The notes under the pieces were generated by a model. It saw only the letters and a program-made list of their open reading frames with translations, searched no databases and was not told where the DNA came from. From Kurthia populi (GTDB taxonomy: Bacteria > Bacillota > Bacilli > Bacillales_A > Planococcaceae), in the NCBI RefSeq assembly GCF_042686175.1, contig NZ_JBHUOR010000103.1:1-16197 (forward strand): 16,197 bases of DNA. Reading direction: 5' to 3'. Below, one piece after another: positions 1-7,963 of this stretch. A program made the translations under genes and the position numbers. Position 1 is the first letter of the stretch. Each line of letters opens with the position of its first letter.

Positions 1-67
<67 letters not shown>

Positions 68-74
68 CACCGAA

Positions 75-101
75 GTACTGACAGAAGTCAGTGCTTTTTT
101 T
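75..101 (+). terminator. rRNA operon terminator after 5S
   Basis: An 8-bp stem (75-82 with 87-94, one G-T wobble) and an AGAA loop are followed by seven T residues (95-101). It ends the upstream rRNA operon. Bases 102-285, before the guaB promoter, are AT-rich and hold no recognisable gene; only a short hairpin (208-214 with 220-226) without a T tract is visible. Confidence 0.9.
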
Positions 102-285
102 GTGTGAAGAAACCATAATTATATACCAATAGGCATTATATAAAAATAATTAAATGTAAAGACCTAAATAATTTTCATGTAGCTATTTCCCTATGTTTTA
201 TAACAAGAATGCTTGAATAAAGCGTTACCATCAACAAGCCATGATAATTAGGAATACTTTGAATACTCTTTCTTTTCTCAATATC

Positions 286-313
286 TTGACACACTACCTA
301 TCTGATTGATAAC
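286..313 (+). promoter_or_regulatory. Candidate sigma-A promoter of guaB
   Basis: A perfect TTGACA (286-291) is followed after 16 bp by GATAAC (308-313, 4 of 6 matches to TATAAT). The guaB start codon is about 40 bp further on. The -35 is convincing; the -10 is only fair. Confidence 0.55.
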
Positions 314-354
314 CTTACAAATAACATATTTTCAAACAGGAGGAGTTATTAAAC

Positions 355-1818
355 ATGTGGGAAACGAAATTTGCCAAAGAAGGCTTAACATTTGATGACG
401 TATTATTAGTGCCAGCACACTCAGAGGTATTACCAAAAGAGGTAAGCTTAGCAGTAGAACTAACACCAAAAATTAAATTAAACATTCCATTAATCAGTGC
501 GGGTATGGATACAGTTACAGAAGCATCAATGGCAATTGCTATGGCACGTCAAGGCGGTCTAGGAATCATTCACAAAAACATGTCAGTAGAAGAACAGGCA
601 GATCACGTTGAACGTGTAAAACGTTCTGAAAACGGCGTTATCACAAATCCATTTTTCTTAACACCTTCACATCAAGTATTTGATGCAGAACATCTAATGG
701 GCAAATATAAAATCTCAGGTGTTCCAATCGTAAACAATGAAGAAGATTTAACTTTAGTTGGTATCATTACAAATCGTGACTTACGTTACATTTCAGATTA
801 CTCATTACAAATTTCAGATGTTATGACGAAAGAAGACTTAATCACAGCTCCTGTAGGTACAACTTTAGAAGAAGCTGAAAAAATTCTTCAACAACACAAA
901 ATCGAAAAGCTACCATTAGTTGATAGTGATGGTATCTTAAAAGGTTTAATTACAATCAAAGATATTGAAAAAGTAATTGAATATCCAAATGCAGCTAAAG
1001 ATGAATTTGGTCGTCTTTTAGTAGGTGCAGCTGTAGGTGTTACTGCAGATGCTGTAAAACGCATCGAAAAATTAGTAGAGGCACAAGTTGATGTTATCGT
1101 TATCGATACAGCACATGGTCACTCAGAAGGTGTAATTAACTCAGTAAAAGCTATCCGCGATCGCTTCCCAGAAGTAGCAATCATTGCTGGTAACGTAGCA
1201 ACTGCTGAAGGTGCTGCTGCACTATTCGACGTTGGTGTAGACGTTGTTAAAGTTGGTATTGGACCAGGCTCTATTTGTACTACTCGTGTCGTTGCTGGTG
1301 TTGGTGTACCACAAATTACAGCAGTTTATGACTGTGCTACAGTTGCACGTGAACGTGGTAAAGCAATCATCGCGGATGGTGGTATTAAATACTCTGGCGA
1401 TATCGTAAAGGCGCTAGCAGCTGGTGGTAACGCCGTAATGCTAGGTTCATTACTTGCAGGTACTTCTGAATCACCTGGGGATACTGAAATCTTCCAAGGT
1501 CGTCGTTTTAAAGTTTACCGCGGTATGGGTTCATTAGGCGCAATGGAAAAAGGTTCAAAAGACCGTTACTTCCAAGAAGATGCTAAAAAATTAGTGCCAG
1601 AAGGTATTGAAGGTCGTCTTCCATACAAAGGACCTTTATCAGATACAGTTTACCAACTAGTTGGTGGTATCCGTGCTGGTATGGGTTACTGCGGCGCTCC
1701 TGATTTACAGCACCTACGCGATGAAGCACAATTCGTTCGTATGACTGGTGCAGGGTTACGTGAGTCTCACCCACATGACGTACAAATTACAAAAGAAGCA
1801 CCAAACTATTCAATTTAA
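355..1818 (+). CDS. guaB: IMP dehydrogenase (GuaB)
   Basis: The 487-residue product oxidises IMP to XMP with NAD+, the first committed step of GTP synthesis, in the cytoplasm. The length is normal for the family. The catalytic barrel is interrupted by two CBS domains at about residues 95-150 and 155-212. The active-site loop GPGSICTTR carries catalytic Cys308. DGGIKYSGD (341-349) is the phosphate-binding segment, MGSLGAM (391-397) leads into the mobile flap, and R404-Y405 matches the catalytic Arg-Tyr pair. The ATG is preceded by CAGGAGGAG at 337-345. The gene stands alone between its own promoter and a terminator, directly after an rRNA operon as in Bacillus, although the yaaC gene I recall between them there is absent. 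Identification is secure. Confidence 0.98.
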   Translation: MWETKFAKEGLTFDDVLLVPAHSEVLPKEVSLAVELTPKIKLNIPLISAGMDTVTEASMAIAMARQGGLGIIHKNMSVEEQADHVERVKRSENGVITNPFFLTPSHQVFDAEHLMGKYKISGVPIVNNEEDLTLVGIITNRDLRYISDYSLQISDVMTKEDLITAPVGTTLEEAEKILQQHKIEKLPLVDSDGILKGLITIKDIEKVIEYPNAAKDEFGRLLVGAAVGVTADAVKRIEKLVEAQVDVIVIDTAHGHSEGVINSVKAIRDRFPEVAIIAGNVATAEGAAALFDVGVDVVKVGIGPGSICTTRVVAGVGVPQITAVYDCATVARERGKAIIADGGIKYSGDIVKALAAGGNAVMLGSLLAGTSESPGDTEIFQGRRFKVYRGMGSLGAMEKGSKDRYFQEDAKKLVPEGIEGRLPYKGPLSDTVYQLVGGIRAGMGYCGAPDLQHLRDEAQFVRMTGAGLRESHPHDVQITKEAPNYSI

Positions 1819-1830
1819 TTAAAATAAATA

Positions 1831-1868
1831 AAAGCAGGTAGCGTAGTAAATAGGCTACCTGCTTTTTT
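1831..1868 (+). terminator. Terminator after guaB
   Basis: GCAGGTAGC (1834-1842) pairs with GCTACCTGC (1854-1862). The stem is extended to 12 bp by AAA/TTT and followed by six T residues. It lies 12 bp after the guaB stop codon. Confidence 0.92.
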
Positions 1869-1878
1869 GTATGCGGAT

Positions 1879-1908
1879 TTGATACAATGTTGTATTTCAA
1901 TCTATGAT
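1879..1908 (+). promoter_or_regulatory. Candidate sigma-A promoter of dacA
   Basis: TTGATA (1879-1884) and TATGAT (1903-1908) are separated by 18 bp. They lie between the guaB terminator and the dacA start, so dacA is probably transcribed on its own. Confidence 0.6.
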
Positions 1909-1951
1909 AAAATGGGAAAGATAAATACATAGATTGATGGAGGGTATGGCG

Positions 1952-3259
1952 TTGAAAAAACGGTGGAAAGCAGCATCTATACGAGTACTATTAGCGTTCG
2001 TTTTAGTTGTAAGTATGTTAGAAATAAGTCTTACTTCTGCAAGCGCTAAAAACGATGAACCAACTGTGTTAGCAAAAGCAGCAATTGTCATTGATGCAGA
2101 TAGCGGTAAAATTTTATACGAAAAAAATGCCAATAAAGCACTTGGTATTGCGAGTATGTCTAAGATGATGACAGAATTCATTCTGCTCGATAAAATTAAA
2201 GCAGGAGAAATTTCATGGGATGATAAATACAATGTATCAAAATACGCGTATAAAATTTCTCATGATACGGCATTAAGCAATGTAGCACTGCGTGAAGATG
2301 GTGTATATACTGTGCGTGAGCTATACGAAGCAATGGCAATCTATTCTGCAAATGCCGCAACCATTGCATTAACAGAAGTTATGGCAGGCTCTGAGAAAAA
2401 ATTCTTACCGCTCATGAATAAGAAAGCAAAAGAACTAGGTCTTAAAAAATATACATTTTATAATGCGACTGGCTTAAGTAATTCACAACTTCAAGGCATG
2501 CATCCAAAAGGTACCCCGAAAAAGGGTGAAAATAAAATGCCTGCTAAAGAAGTAGCGAAGTTATCCTATGAATTATTAAAAGAGCATCCAGAAGTATTAG
2601 AAACGGCAAGTATTTTGAAAAAAACATTCGCTAAAGGAACAAAAGATGCGATTCCAATGGAAAACTGGAATTACATGCTAAAGGGTGGCAAATACGAGTA
2701 TGAAGGTGTAGATGGCTTGAAAACAGGCTCTACCGACTATGCTGGTCAATGTTTTGCTGCAACGGCGAAACAAGGCGATTTGCGCGTTATTACAATTGTA
2801 ATGGATGCAAAAGAAAAGAATGGCGATAGCACATATAAAGCGCGTTTTGATGCGACAAAAGTGTTGCTTGATTATGCATTTGATAATTTTGAACAGCAAA
2901 CCATTCTAGCTAAAAATGCAACGTTTAACGAGCAAAAAACAATTGAAGTAAAAAATGGTAAAGAAAAAACAGTTAAAATTCAAGCGACAGAACCAATTAA
3001 AATGGTTGTGAACAAAAATAATATAAAAGCCATTAAGACAGAACTTGTATTAACATATCCTTCGATTTCAGCACCAGTGAAAAAAGGTGCAGTTGTTGGA
3101 TATGTGAAAGTGACAGGCGATAAGTATGGGTATATCAATCCTACTGAACTAAAATCAAATGTCGTGACAACAACATCTGCATCAGAGCGTGGCTGGTTAT
3201 CAAAAGGATTTACTGGCCTTGGTGATTTCTTTGAAAATGTTTGGGATAAAGTATTTTAA
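1952..3259 (+). CDS. dacA: D-alanyl-D-alanine carboxypeptidase, PBP5 type (DacA)
   Basis: This penicillin-binding protein removes the terminal D-Ala from peptidoglycan pentapeptides outside the cell. With the start chosen here it has 435 residues. A signal peptide (KKR, then a hydrophobic stretch) ends near TSASA, with likely cleavage after residue 32. The peptidase S11 motifs are all present: SMSK (68-71, nucleophile Ser68), SAN (132-134) and KTG (257-259). A PBP5 C-terminal beta domain and an amphipathic tail rich in W and F (WLSKGF, FFENVW) follow, as expected for a membrane-surface anchor. I chose TTG at 1952 because GGAGGG (1939-1944) sits 7 bp before it. ATG 1946 is 1 bp from that site, and TTG 1934 and ATG 1937 lie upstream of or overlap it. 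The gene has its own promoter and ends at the repeat element that probably terminates it. Confidence 0.96.
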   Translation: MKKRWKAASIRVLLAFVLVVSMLEISLTSASAKNDEPTVLAKAAIVIDADSGKILYEKNANKALGIASMSKMMTEFILLDKIKAGEISWDDKYNVSKYAYKISHDTALSNVALREDGVYTVRELYEAMAIYSANAATIALTEVMAGSEKKFLPLMNKKAKELGLKKYTFYNATGLSNSQLQGMHPKGTPKKGENKMPAKEVAKLSYELLKEHPEVLETASILKKTFAKGTKDAIPMENWNYMLKGGKYEYEGVDGLKTGSTDYAGQCFAATAKQGDLRVITIVMDAKEKNGDSTYKARFDATKVLLDYAFDNFEQQTILAKNATFNEQKTIEVKNGKEKTVKIQATEPIKMVVNKNNIKAIKTELVLTYPSISAPVKKGAVVGYVKVTGDKYGYINPTELKSNVVTTTSASERGWLSKGFTGLGDFFENVWDKVF

Positions 3260-3265
3260 TAAAGT

Positions 3266-3407
3266 AAAAGAGGCTGGGACAAAACACGTCATTTTCCTTT
3301 TTTAGCGTTCGCAACGAAAAACCGGAATCGCGCGGTAGCGCGGTTCCGGTTTTTCTTATGTTCATATGAACGTTTGTTTTTATACATATGTCCCAGCCTC
3401 TTTTTTT
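3266..3407. repeat. Inverted-repeat element, copy 1; bidirectional terminator between dacA and pdxR
   Basis: Perfect 16-bp terminal arms (3266-3281 and 3389-3404) enclose a strong core hairpin. In the core, 3317-3333 pairs with 3338-3354: 17 bp, one T-G wobble (3328/3343), loop GGTA, with A5 before and T5 after. A third small palindrome, GTTCATATGAAC, lies at 3360-3371. The outer right arm runs into seven T residues. The element sits exactly between the 3' ends of the convergent genes dacA and pdxR, so it probably terminates both. A related copy in opposite orientation is at 7964-8104. The arm AAAAGAGGCTGGGACA resembles a sequence that I recall as frequent in intergenic regions of Firmicutes; no search was run. 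It contains no transposase and could be a MITE-like or REP-like element. Confidence 0.85.
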
Positions 3408-4795
3408 AATTGCCATAATTCAAATAATGTTGTGATTGCCTGCGAGATTTTATCCTCATCAATGCCACCAAAGCCTAAAAGTAAATGTTGGGCGTAACGC
3501 GCATCGTCTTTTAATAAATATTGTGATAAAGGAGAAATACGAATATGCGCCTCTTTGGCCTGATTACTTAATTGCTGAGCATTTTGAGGATGGCTGACAG
3601 TTAAGGCAATATGCATGCCTGCTTGCTCACCTGAAATATTCACAGCATCATAATTAGTAATAACAGCAGTCAATTTTTCAAGTTTCTTTCGATAAATTTT
3701 ACGCATGCGATTTAAGTGCTTTGAAAAATGACCATCTCGCATAAACTGCATTAAAATATGTTGTTCAAAGCGTGGGACAGTGCATGTATAGTACGTAAAT
3801 AATGCATGATAACGCGGCATCAATTTTTCAGGCAGCACGAAATAAGCAATACGTAGGGAAGGCATGAGTGATTTAGAAAATGTACTTAAATAAATGACCT
3901 TTTGCTGATGATCCATACTTTGTAGGGATGGAATTGGTTTTCCGATATAACGGAACTCACTGTCATAGTCGTCTTCGATAATGTAGCGATTCCCTTGATG
4001 ACTAGCCCATTGTAAAAGTTGTGCTCTGCGTGGTGCTGACAAGATCGCACCTGTTGGGAATTGATGTGATGGTGTCACATAGACGATATTGGCATCACTC
4101 ATTTCAAGCTCTGACACATCAAGACCATCTGCATCGATGCGAATAGGTAGGCTTCTTTGGCCGTATTGCTCAATAATATGATGCGTCATTTGATAGCCGG
4201 GATTTTCAAGTGCATAGACATTATAGTCCCCGAGAATTTGCAAAATCATTGGAATCAATTGTTCGGTACCAGAGCCAATAACAATTTGCTCTGGGCGACA
4301 ATGTACGCCGCGCGATTGATAAAGATAACTCGCAATTTCTTCGCGTAGGGCATACTCACCTTGTGCAGAGCCAACTAATAACAAGCTTTGTTGCTGTTCA
4401 TCAATGGCATCCTTGGCATAACGTCGCCATGTTGAAAAGGGGAAGGAAGCGGTATCAATGCGACCAGGGCTAAAGTCAATATCATAGCGCGGTGCAGTAG
4501 GCTTTGTTTCGGGTACTAAAACGGGTTTATCAATATAGGGAAGTGATGCGATATCTTCCACAAAAAAACCGATGCGAGGTTTTGAAACGATATAGCCCTC
4601 TGCAAGTAATTGTCCGTATGCAAGTTCAATAGTCGTTTGGCTCAGCATTAAAAAATCCGCTAATTTTCGCTTGGATGGTAATTTTTTTTCGACCGGAATA
4701 GAGCCGTCAATAATGCCACGTTTAATTGCCTCGTAAAGCTGTTCGTATAGAGGTTCTTTGGCATTTTTATCTAATTCAAACATGAGCATATCCAT
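3380..4795 (-). CDS. pdxR: MocR/GntR-family transcriptional regulator next to pdxST (PdxR-like)
   Basis: The 471-residue product has the MocR layout. A GntR-type winged helix-turn-helix covers about residues 13-80 (EPLYEQLYEAIKRG, then LPSKRKLADFLMLSQTT). A linker and a type I aminotransferase-like domain follow from about 107. PLP-binding features are visible: NPGY (198-201), TPSHQFPTG (241-249), DDYDSEF (275-281) and the Schiff-base lysine K308 in STFSKS. Such regulators sense PLP and control pyridoxal phosphate synthesis. Divergent placement against pdxS supports the name PdxR, but another PLP-linked target cannot be excluded. The ATG at 4795 is preceded by AGAGGAGG (4811-4804) at 8-bp spacing; an upstream in-frame extension is not needed. 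The last eight residues (KKEAGTYV) and the stop codon lie inside the terminal arm of repeat copy 1. Confidence 0.9.
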   Translation of the reverse strand: MDMLMFELDKNAKEPLYEQLYEAIKRGIIDGSIPVEKKLPSKRKLADFLMLSQTTIELAYGQLLAEGYIVSKPRIGFFVEDIASLPYIDKPVLVPETKPTAPRYDIDFSPGRIDTASFPFSTWRRYAKDAIDEQQQSLLLVGSAQGEYALREEIASYLYQSRGVHCRPEQIVIGSGTEQLIPMILQILGDYNVYALENPGYQMTHHIIEQYGQRSLPIRIDADGLDVSELEMSDANIVYVTPSHQFPTGAILSAPRRAQLLQWASHQGNRYIIEDDYDSEFRYIGKPIPSLQSMDHQQKVIYLSTFSKSLMPSLRIAYFVLPEKLMPRYHALFTYYTCTVPRFEQHILMQFMRDGHFSKHLNRMRKIYRKKLEKLTAVITNYDAVNISGEQAGMHIALTVSHPQNAQQLSNQAKEAHIRISPLSQYLLKDDARYAQHLLLGFGGIDEDKISQAITTLFELWQLKKEAGTYV

Positions 4796-4826
4796 ATGAA
4801 ATTCCTCCTCTGACCTGGTTAAAAAT

Positions 4827-4855
4827 AATAAATCTGAATATTTAGAAATAGTCAA
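4827..4855 (-). promoter_or_regulatory. Candidate pdxR promoter with overlapping palindrome (possible PdxR operator)
   Basis: On the minus strand TTGACT (4855-4850) and TTTATT (4832-4827) are 17 bp apart. The spacer contains the 14-bp imperfect palindrome TCTGAATATTTAGA (4833-4846). The whole divergent region is only 105 bp, so a protein bound here could affect both pdxR and pdxS. I could not find a clear consensus promoter for pdxS itself, which fits an activator-dependent promoter but does not prove it. Confidence 0.45.
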
Positions 4856-4900
4856 AACTCTTTTACCATGATAGCACAAAGCAATAAAGGAGGAAATGAA

Positions 4901-5785
4901 ATGATTCAGACAGGTGTAGAAACAGTAAAAAGAGGAATGGCTCAAATGCAAAAAGGTGGCGTGATTATGGATGTTATTAACGCAGAGCAAGCAAAAATCG
5001 CAGAGGCAGCCGGAGCAACTGCTGTTATGGCATTAGAACGTGTACCTTCTGATATTCGTAAAGCGGGTGGCGTTGCACGTATGGCGGACCCACGTATCGT
5101 AGAAGAAGTGATGAATGCGGTGTCGATTCCCGTTATGGCAAAAGCACGTATTGGCCATGTGGTTGAAGCAAGAATATTAGAATCGATGGGTGTGGACTAT
5201 ATCGATGAAAGTGAAGTGCTAACACCTGCAGACGAGGAATATCATTTACTCAAGAGTACATATAATGTGCCGTTTGTATGTGGATGTCGTGATTTAGGAG
5301 AAGCTGCGCGTCGTATTGGTGAAGGAGCGGCTATGCTACGCACAAAGGGAGAGCCAGGTACAGGTAATATTGTCGAAGCAGTACGCCATTTACGTCAGGT
5401 AAATGCGCAGGTACGTCAAGTCGTCAATTTACCAAAAGATGAATTAATGACAATGGCAAAAAATATCGGTGCACCATTTGACGTATTATTGCAGATTCAA
5501 GAGGTAGGACATTTACCGGTTGTGAACTTTGCAGCAGGTGGCATTGCAACTCCAGCAGATGCCGCGTTAATGATGGAGCTTGGTGCGGATGGTGTATTTG
5601 TCGGCTCTGGTATTTTTAAATCGAGTAACCCAGAAAAATTTGCAAAAGCTATTGTACAGGCCACAACATATTATCAAGATTATGAGCTTATAGCGAATTT
5701 ATCAAAAGAATTAGGAACGCCAATGAAAGGTCTAGATATTACGAGTATGCCATTTGAAGAGCGTATGCAGGAGCGTGGTTGGTAA
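4901..5785 (+). CDS. pdxS: Pyridoxal 5'-phosphate synthase, synthase subunit PdxS
   Basis: The 294-residue product is the same length as B. subtilis PdxS (YaaD). It forms PLP from ribose 5-phosphate, glyceraldehyde 3-phosphate and ammonia delivered by PdxT, in a dodecameric barrel complex. Key residues are in place: D24, K81 in PVMAKARIGH (Schiff-base lysine) and K149 in RTKGEPGTG (second lysine). The phosphate-binding FAAGGIATPAD motif is at 210-220, and GADGVFVGSGIF follows near 233-244. ATG 4901 follows AAAGGAGG (4886-4893) at 7 bp; an in-frame upstream ATG at 4868 has no such site and would add residues not found in the family. The stop codon overlaps the pdxT start in TAATG, so the two subunits are translationally coupled. 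Confidence 0.98.
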   Translation: MIQTGVETVKRGMAQMQKGGVIMDVINAEQAKIAEAAGATAVMALERVPSDIRKAGGVARMADPRIVEEVMNAVSIPVMAKARIGHVVEARILESMGVDYIDESEVLTPADEEYHLLKSTYNVPFVCGCRDLGEAARRIGEGAAMLRTKGEPGTGNIVEAVRHLRQVNAQVRQVVNLPKDELMTMAKNIGAPFDVLLQIQEVGHLPVVNFAAGGIATPADAALMMELGADGVFVGSGIFKSSNPEKFAKAIVQATTYYQDYELIANLSKELGTPMKGLDITSMPFEERMQERGW

Positions 5786-6378
5786 TGAAAATTGGTGTGG
5801 TGGCATTACAAGGTGCGGTAACAGAACATCTGACAGCTCTTTCTGTATTGGGAGCGGAGGCTATTCCTGTGAAAGAAGCTAATCAATTACGAGAGCTCGA
5901 TGGACTAGTACTACCTGGTGGTGAAAGTACGGCAATACGGCGCTTGATGGATGCAGCACAATTACGAGAGCATTTACAGCTATTCTCACGCGAAAAGCCT
6001 GTATTTGGTACATGTGCAGGACTTATTTTATTGGCAAAGGAAGTAATCGGGGAAGAAGCGCATATTGGTACGATGAATGTAGTTGTAGAACGCAATTCAT
6101 TTGGTCGCCAAATCGATAGTTTTATAACGGATGTCACTGTTCAAGAGAGAAAGATTCCAGCCGTTTTTATTCGTGCGCCGCATATTCAATCTGTAGGAAA
6201 CAATGTAGAAGTATTAGCAACAGTAGGTGATCGAATTGTCCTTGCACGTGATGGACATTTACTTGGTTGTGCGTTTCATCCAGAGCTAACAGAAGACCGT
6301 TATATTTTCGAATTATTTCTCGAAATGGTGAAAAAAAGTGCATCTGCGAGACTTGCATCGCATGAAAATGTGTTGTAA
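5785..6378 (+). CDS. pdxT: Pyridoxal 5'-phosphate synthase, glutaminase subunit PdxT
   Basis: The 197-residue class I glutamine amidotransferase releases ammonia from glutamine and passes it to PdxS. The triad is visible: Cys77 in FGTCAGLIL, and His165 and Glu167 in FHPEL. The oxyanion/substrate loop PGGEST is at 45-50. The ATG overlaps the pdxS stop codon by one base; a TTG two codons earlier is less likely. GGAG at 5769-5772 is weak and about 12 bp away, so initiation probably relies on ribosomes ending pdxS. No strong terminator follows before the serS leader, so some readthrough into the T-box region is possible. Confidence 0.97.
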   Translation: MKIGVVALQGAVTEHLTALSVLGAEAIPVKEANQLRELDGLVLPGGESTAIRRLMDAAQLREHLQLFSREKPVFGTCAGLILLAKEVIGEEAHIGTMNVVVERNSFGRQIDSFITDVTVQERKIPAVFIRAPHIQSVGNNVEVLATVGDRIVLARDGHLLGCAFHPELTEDRYIFELFLEMVKKSASARLASHENVL

Positions 6379-6404
6379 AGTATGGGTAACTTAACATTTA
6401 ACAC

Positions 6405-6635
6405 GATGATAGGAAGTAGTAACGAATCCGTTTTTTTATAGAGAGTCGACGGCTGGTGGAAGTCGACAAAAACGCTCGCGAATCCGTCCTGGAGTTGCCT
6501 TATTGAAACCAGCAGTAGATAGGGCCGGCATCCTAGCCGTTATGAAACAAGTGGAACAGGCATCAGTCTGTTCAATTAGGGTGGCAACGCGGGTATGCTC
6601 TCGTCCCTTTACCAAGGGGATGGGAGCATTTTTTT
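6405..6635 (+). promoter_or_regulatory. T-box riboswitch of serS (serine specific)
   Basis: This leader senses uncharged tRNA-Ser and opens serS transcription. Stem I carries the conserved AGAGAG (6440-6445) and a distal hairpin (6446-6450 with 6462-6466, loop GGCTGGTGGAA). The likely specifier codon is TCC (6483-6485), preceded by GAA as is usual. Stem III is 6554-6559 with 6568-6573. The T-box AGGGTGGCAACGCG (6578-6591) can form the antiterminator: AGGG with CCCT (6605-6608) and GCG with CGT (6602-6604), leaving bulge TGGCAAC. TGGC is complementary to the GCCA end of tRNA-Ser. The competing terminator is 6595-6610 with 6614-6629, followed by T7. A weak promoter candidate is TTGTAA (6373-6378) with TTTAAC (6397-6402). 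The exact 5' end is uncertain. Confidence 0.93.
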
Positions 6636-6673
6636 GTACTCTTACATCGATTATCTGAATGGAGGAAAAACAT

Positions 6674-7954
6674 ATGTTAGATATTAAACGCGTACGCGCA
6701 AATCTTGCAGAAGTAAAAGAAAAATTAGCGCACCGTAACGAAGAACTTGGCACATTTGATTACTTTGAAGAATGGGACCAAAAACGTCGTGATTTAATCG
6801 CGAAAACAGAAGAATTAAAAGCAGCACGTAATAAAGCAACAGAAGTCATTGCAGTGAAAAAACGTGCGAAAGAAGATGCACAAGAAGACATCTTAAAAAT
6901 GCGTGAACTAAGCGCTGAAATTAAAGCATTAGACGTTGAGCTAAATGATATCGAAGAAAAATTCCAAGATATGATGATGCGTCTTCCAAATATTCCACAC
7001 GAATCAACTCCTGTAGGGGATACAGAAGATGATAACGTGGAAGTTTACACACGCGGCGACGTACCAACATTTGATTTCGAGCCAAAAGCTCACTGGGACA
7101 TTGCAACAGATTTAGGTATTATCGATTTCGAACGCGCAGCAAAAGTAACAGGCTCTCGTTTCGTCTTTTACCGTGGCTTAGGTGCTCGTTTAGAACGTGC
7201 GCTTTGGAATTTCATGATGGACTTACATGCAGATAAACATGGCTATGAAGAAATGCTACCACCATACATGGCAAATCGTGCAAGCTTAACTGGTACAGGT
7301 CAACTGCCAAAATTCGAAGAAGATGCCTTCTTAATCGAAAAAGAAGATTACTTCCTAATTCCAACAGCTGAAGTGCCAGTAACCAACTTCTACCGTGATG
7401 AAATTTTATCAGCAGATATGTTACCACAAGCATTCACAGCCTTCTCTGCTTGCTTCCGTTCAGAAGCAGGTTCTGCTGGCCGTGATACACGTGGCCTAAT
7501 CCGCCAACACCAATTCAACAAAGTAGAATTAGTACGCTTCGTAAAACCAGAAGAATCTTATGAGCAACTTGAATTATTAACTTCTCATGCAGAAGAAGTA
7601 TTAACATTACTCGGTTTACCATACCGTAAATTAAGCATGTGTACAGCTGACTTAGGCTTCACTGCTGCGAAAAAATACGATTTAGAAGTATGGATTCCAG
7701 CCCAAGATAAATTCCGTGAAATCTCTTCTTGCTCAAACTTTGAAGATTTCCAAGCACGTCGAGCAGGCATCCGCTTCCGTCGTGATAAAACAGCAAAACC
7801 AGAATATGTTCACACATTAAATGGTTCAGGTCTTGCAGTAGGTCGTACAATCGCGGCTATTTTAGAAAACTACCAACAAGCAGATGGTTCTGTAAAAATT
7901 CCAGAAGTGCTTGTACCATACATGGGCGGCGTAACTGAAATTAAAGCAAAATAA
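6674..7954 (+). CDS. serS: Seryl-tRNA synthetase
   Basis: The 426-residue class II synthetase charges tRNA-Ser, and tRNA-Sec where present, with serine. The N-terminal tRNA-binding arm is an antiparallel coiled coil (about residues 30-100, rich in K, E and A), followed by the catalytic core. Substrate-binding TAE is at 231-233. Motif 2 begins FRSEAGSAGRDTRGL (261-275). SSCSNFEDFQARR is at 351-363. Motif 3 contains LNGSGLAVGRTIAAILE (382-398) with the class-defining Arg391. ATG 6674 follows TGGAGG (6660-6665) at 8 bp. An in-frame ATG at 6659 overlaps this ribosome site and is rejected. Expression is controlled by the T-box directly upstream. The second repeat element lies 9 bp after the stop codon. 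Confidence 0.98.
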   Translation: MLDIKRVRANLAEVKEKLAHRNEELGTFDYFEEWDQKRRDLIAKTEELKAARNKATEVIAVKKRAKEDAQEDILKMRELSAEIKALDVELNDIEEKFQDMMMRLPNIPHESTPVGDTEDDNVEVYTRGDVPTFDFEPKAHWDIATDLGIIDFERAAKVTGSRFVFYRGLGARLERALWNFMMDLHADKHGYEEMLPPYMANRASLTGTGQLPKFEEDAFLIEKEDYFLIPTAEVPVTNFYRDEILSADMLPQAFTAFSACFRSEAGSAGRDTRGLIRQHQFNKVELVRFVKPEESYEQLELLTSHAEEVLTLLGLPYRKLSMCTADLGFTAAKKYDLEVWIPAQDKFREISSCSNFEDFQARRAGIRFRRDKTAKPEYVHTLNGSGLAVGRTIAAILENYQQADGSVKIPEVLVPYMGGVTEIKAK

Positions 7955-7963
7955 TCGATAACG

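Noticed and set aside
102..285. Possible riboswitch or small gene between the 5S rRNA and guaB
   Set aside because: Only one short hairpin without a T tract was found. No purine riboswitch core and no coding frame were seen. The guaB promoter begins after it.
1934..1951. Upstream TTG or ATG starts for dacA
   Set aside because: GGAGGG at 1939-1944 is well placed only for TTG 1952; the earlier starts overlap it or are too close, and they add residues before the KKR of the signal peptide.
3210..3416. Minus-strand open frame spanning repeat copy 1
   Set aside because: It only reads through the repeat and the end of dacA, and no start signal is visible. The repeat structure explains the sequence.
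6436..6753. Minus-strand open frame over the serS leader
   Set aside because: It lies antisense to the T-box and the start of serS and is explained by their base composition.
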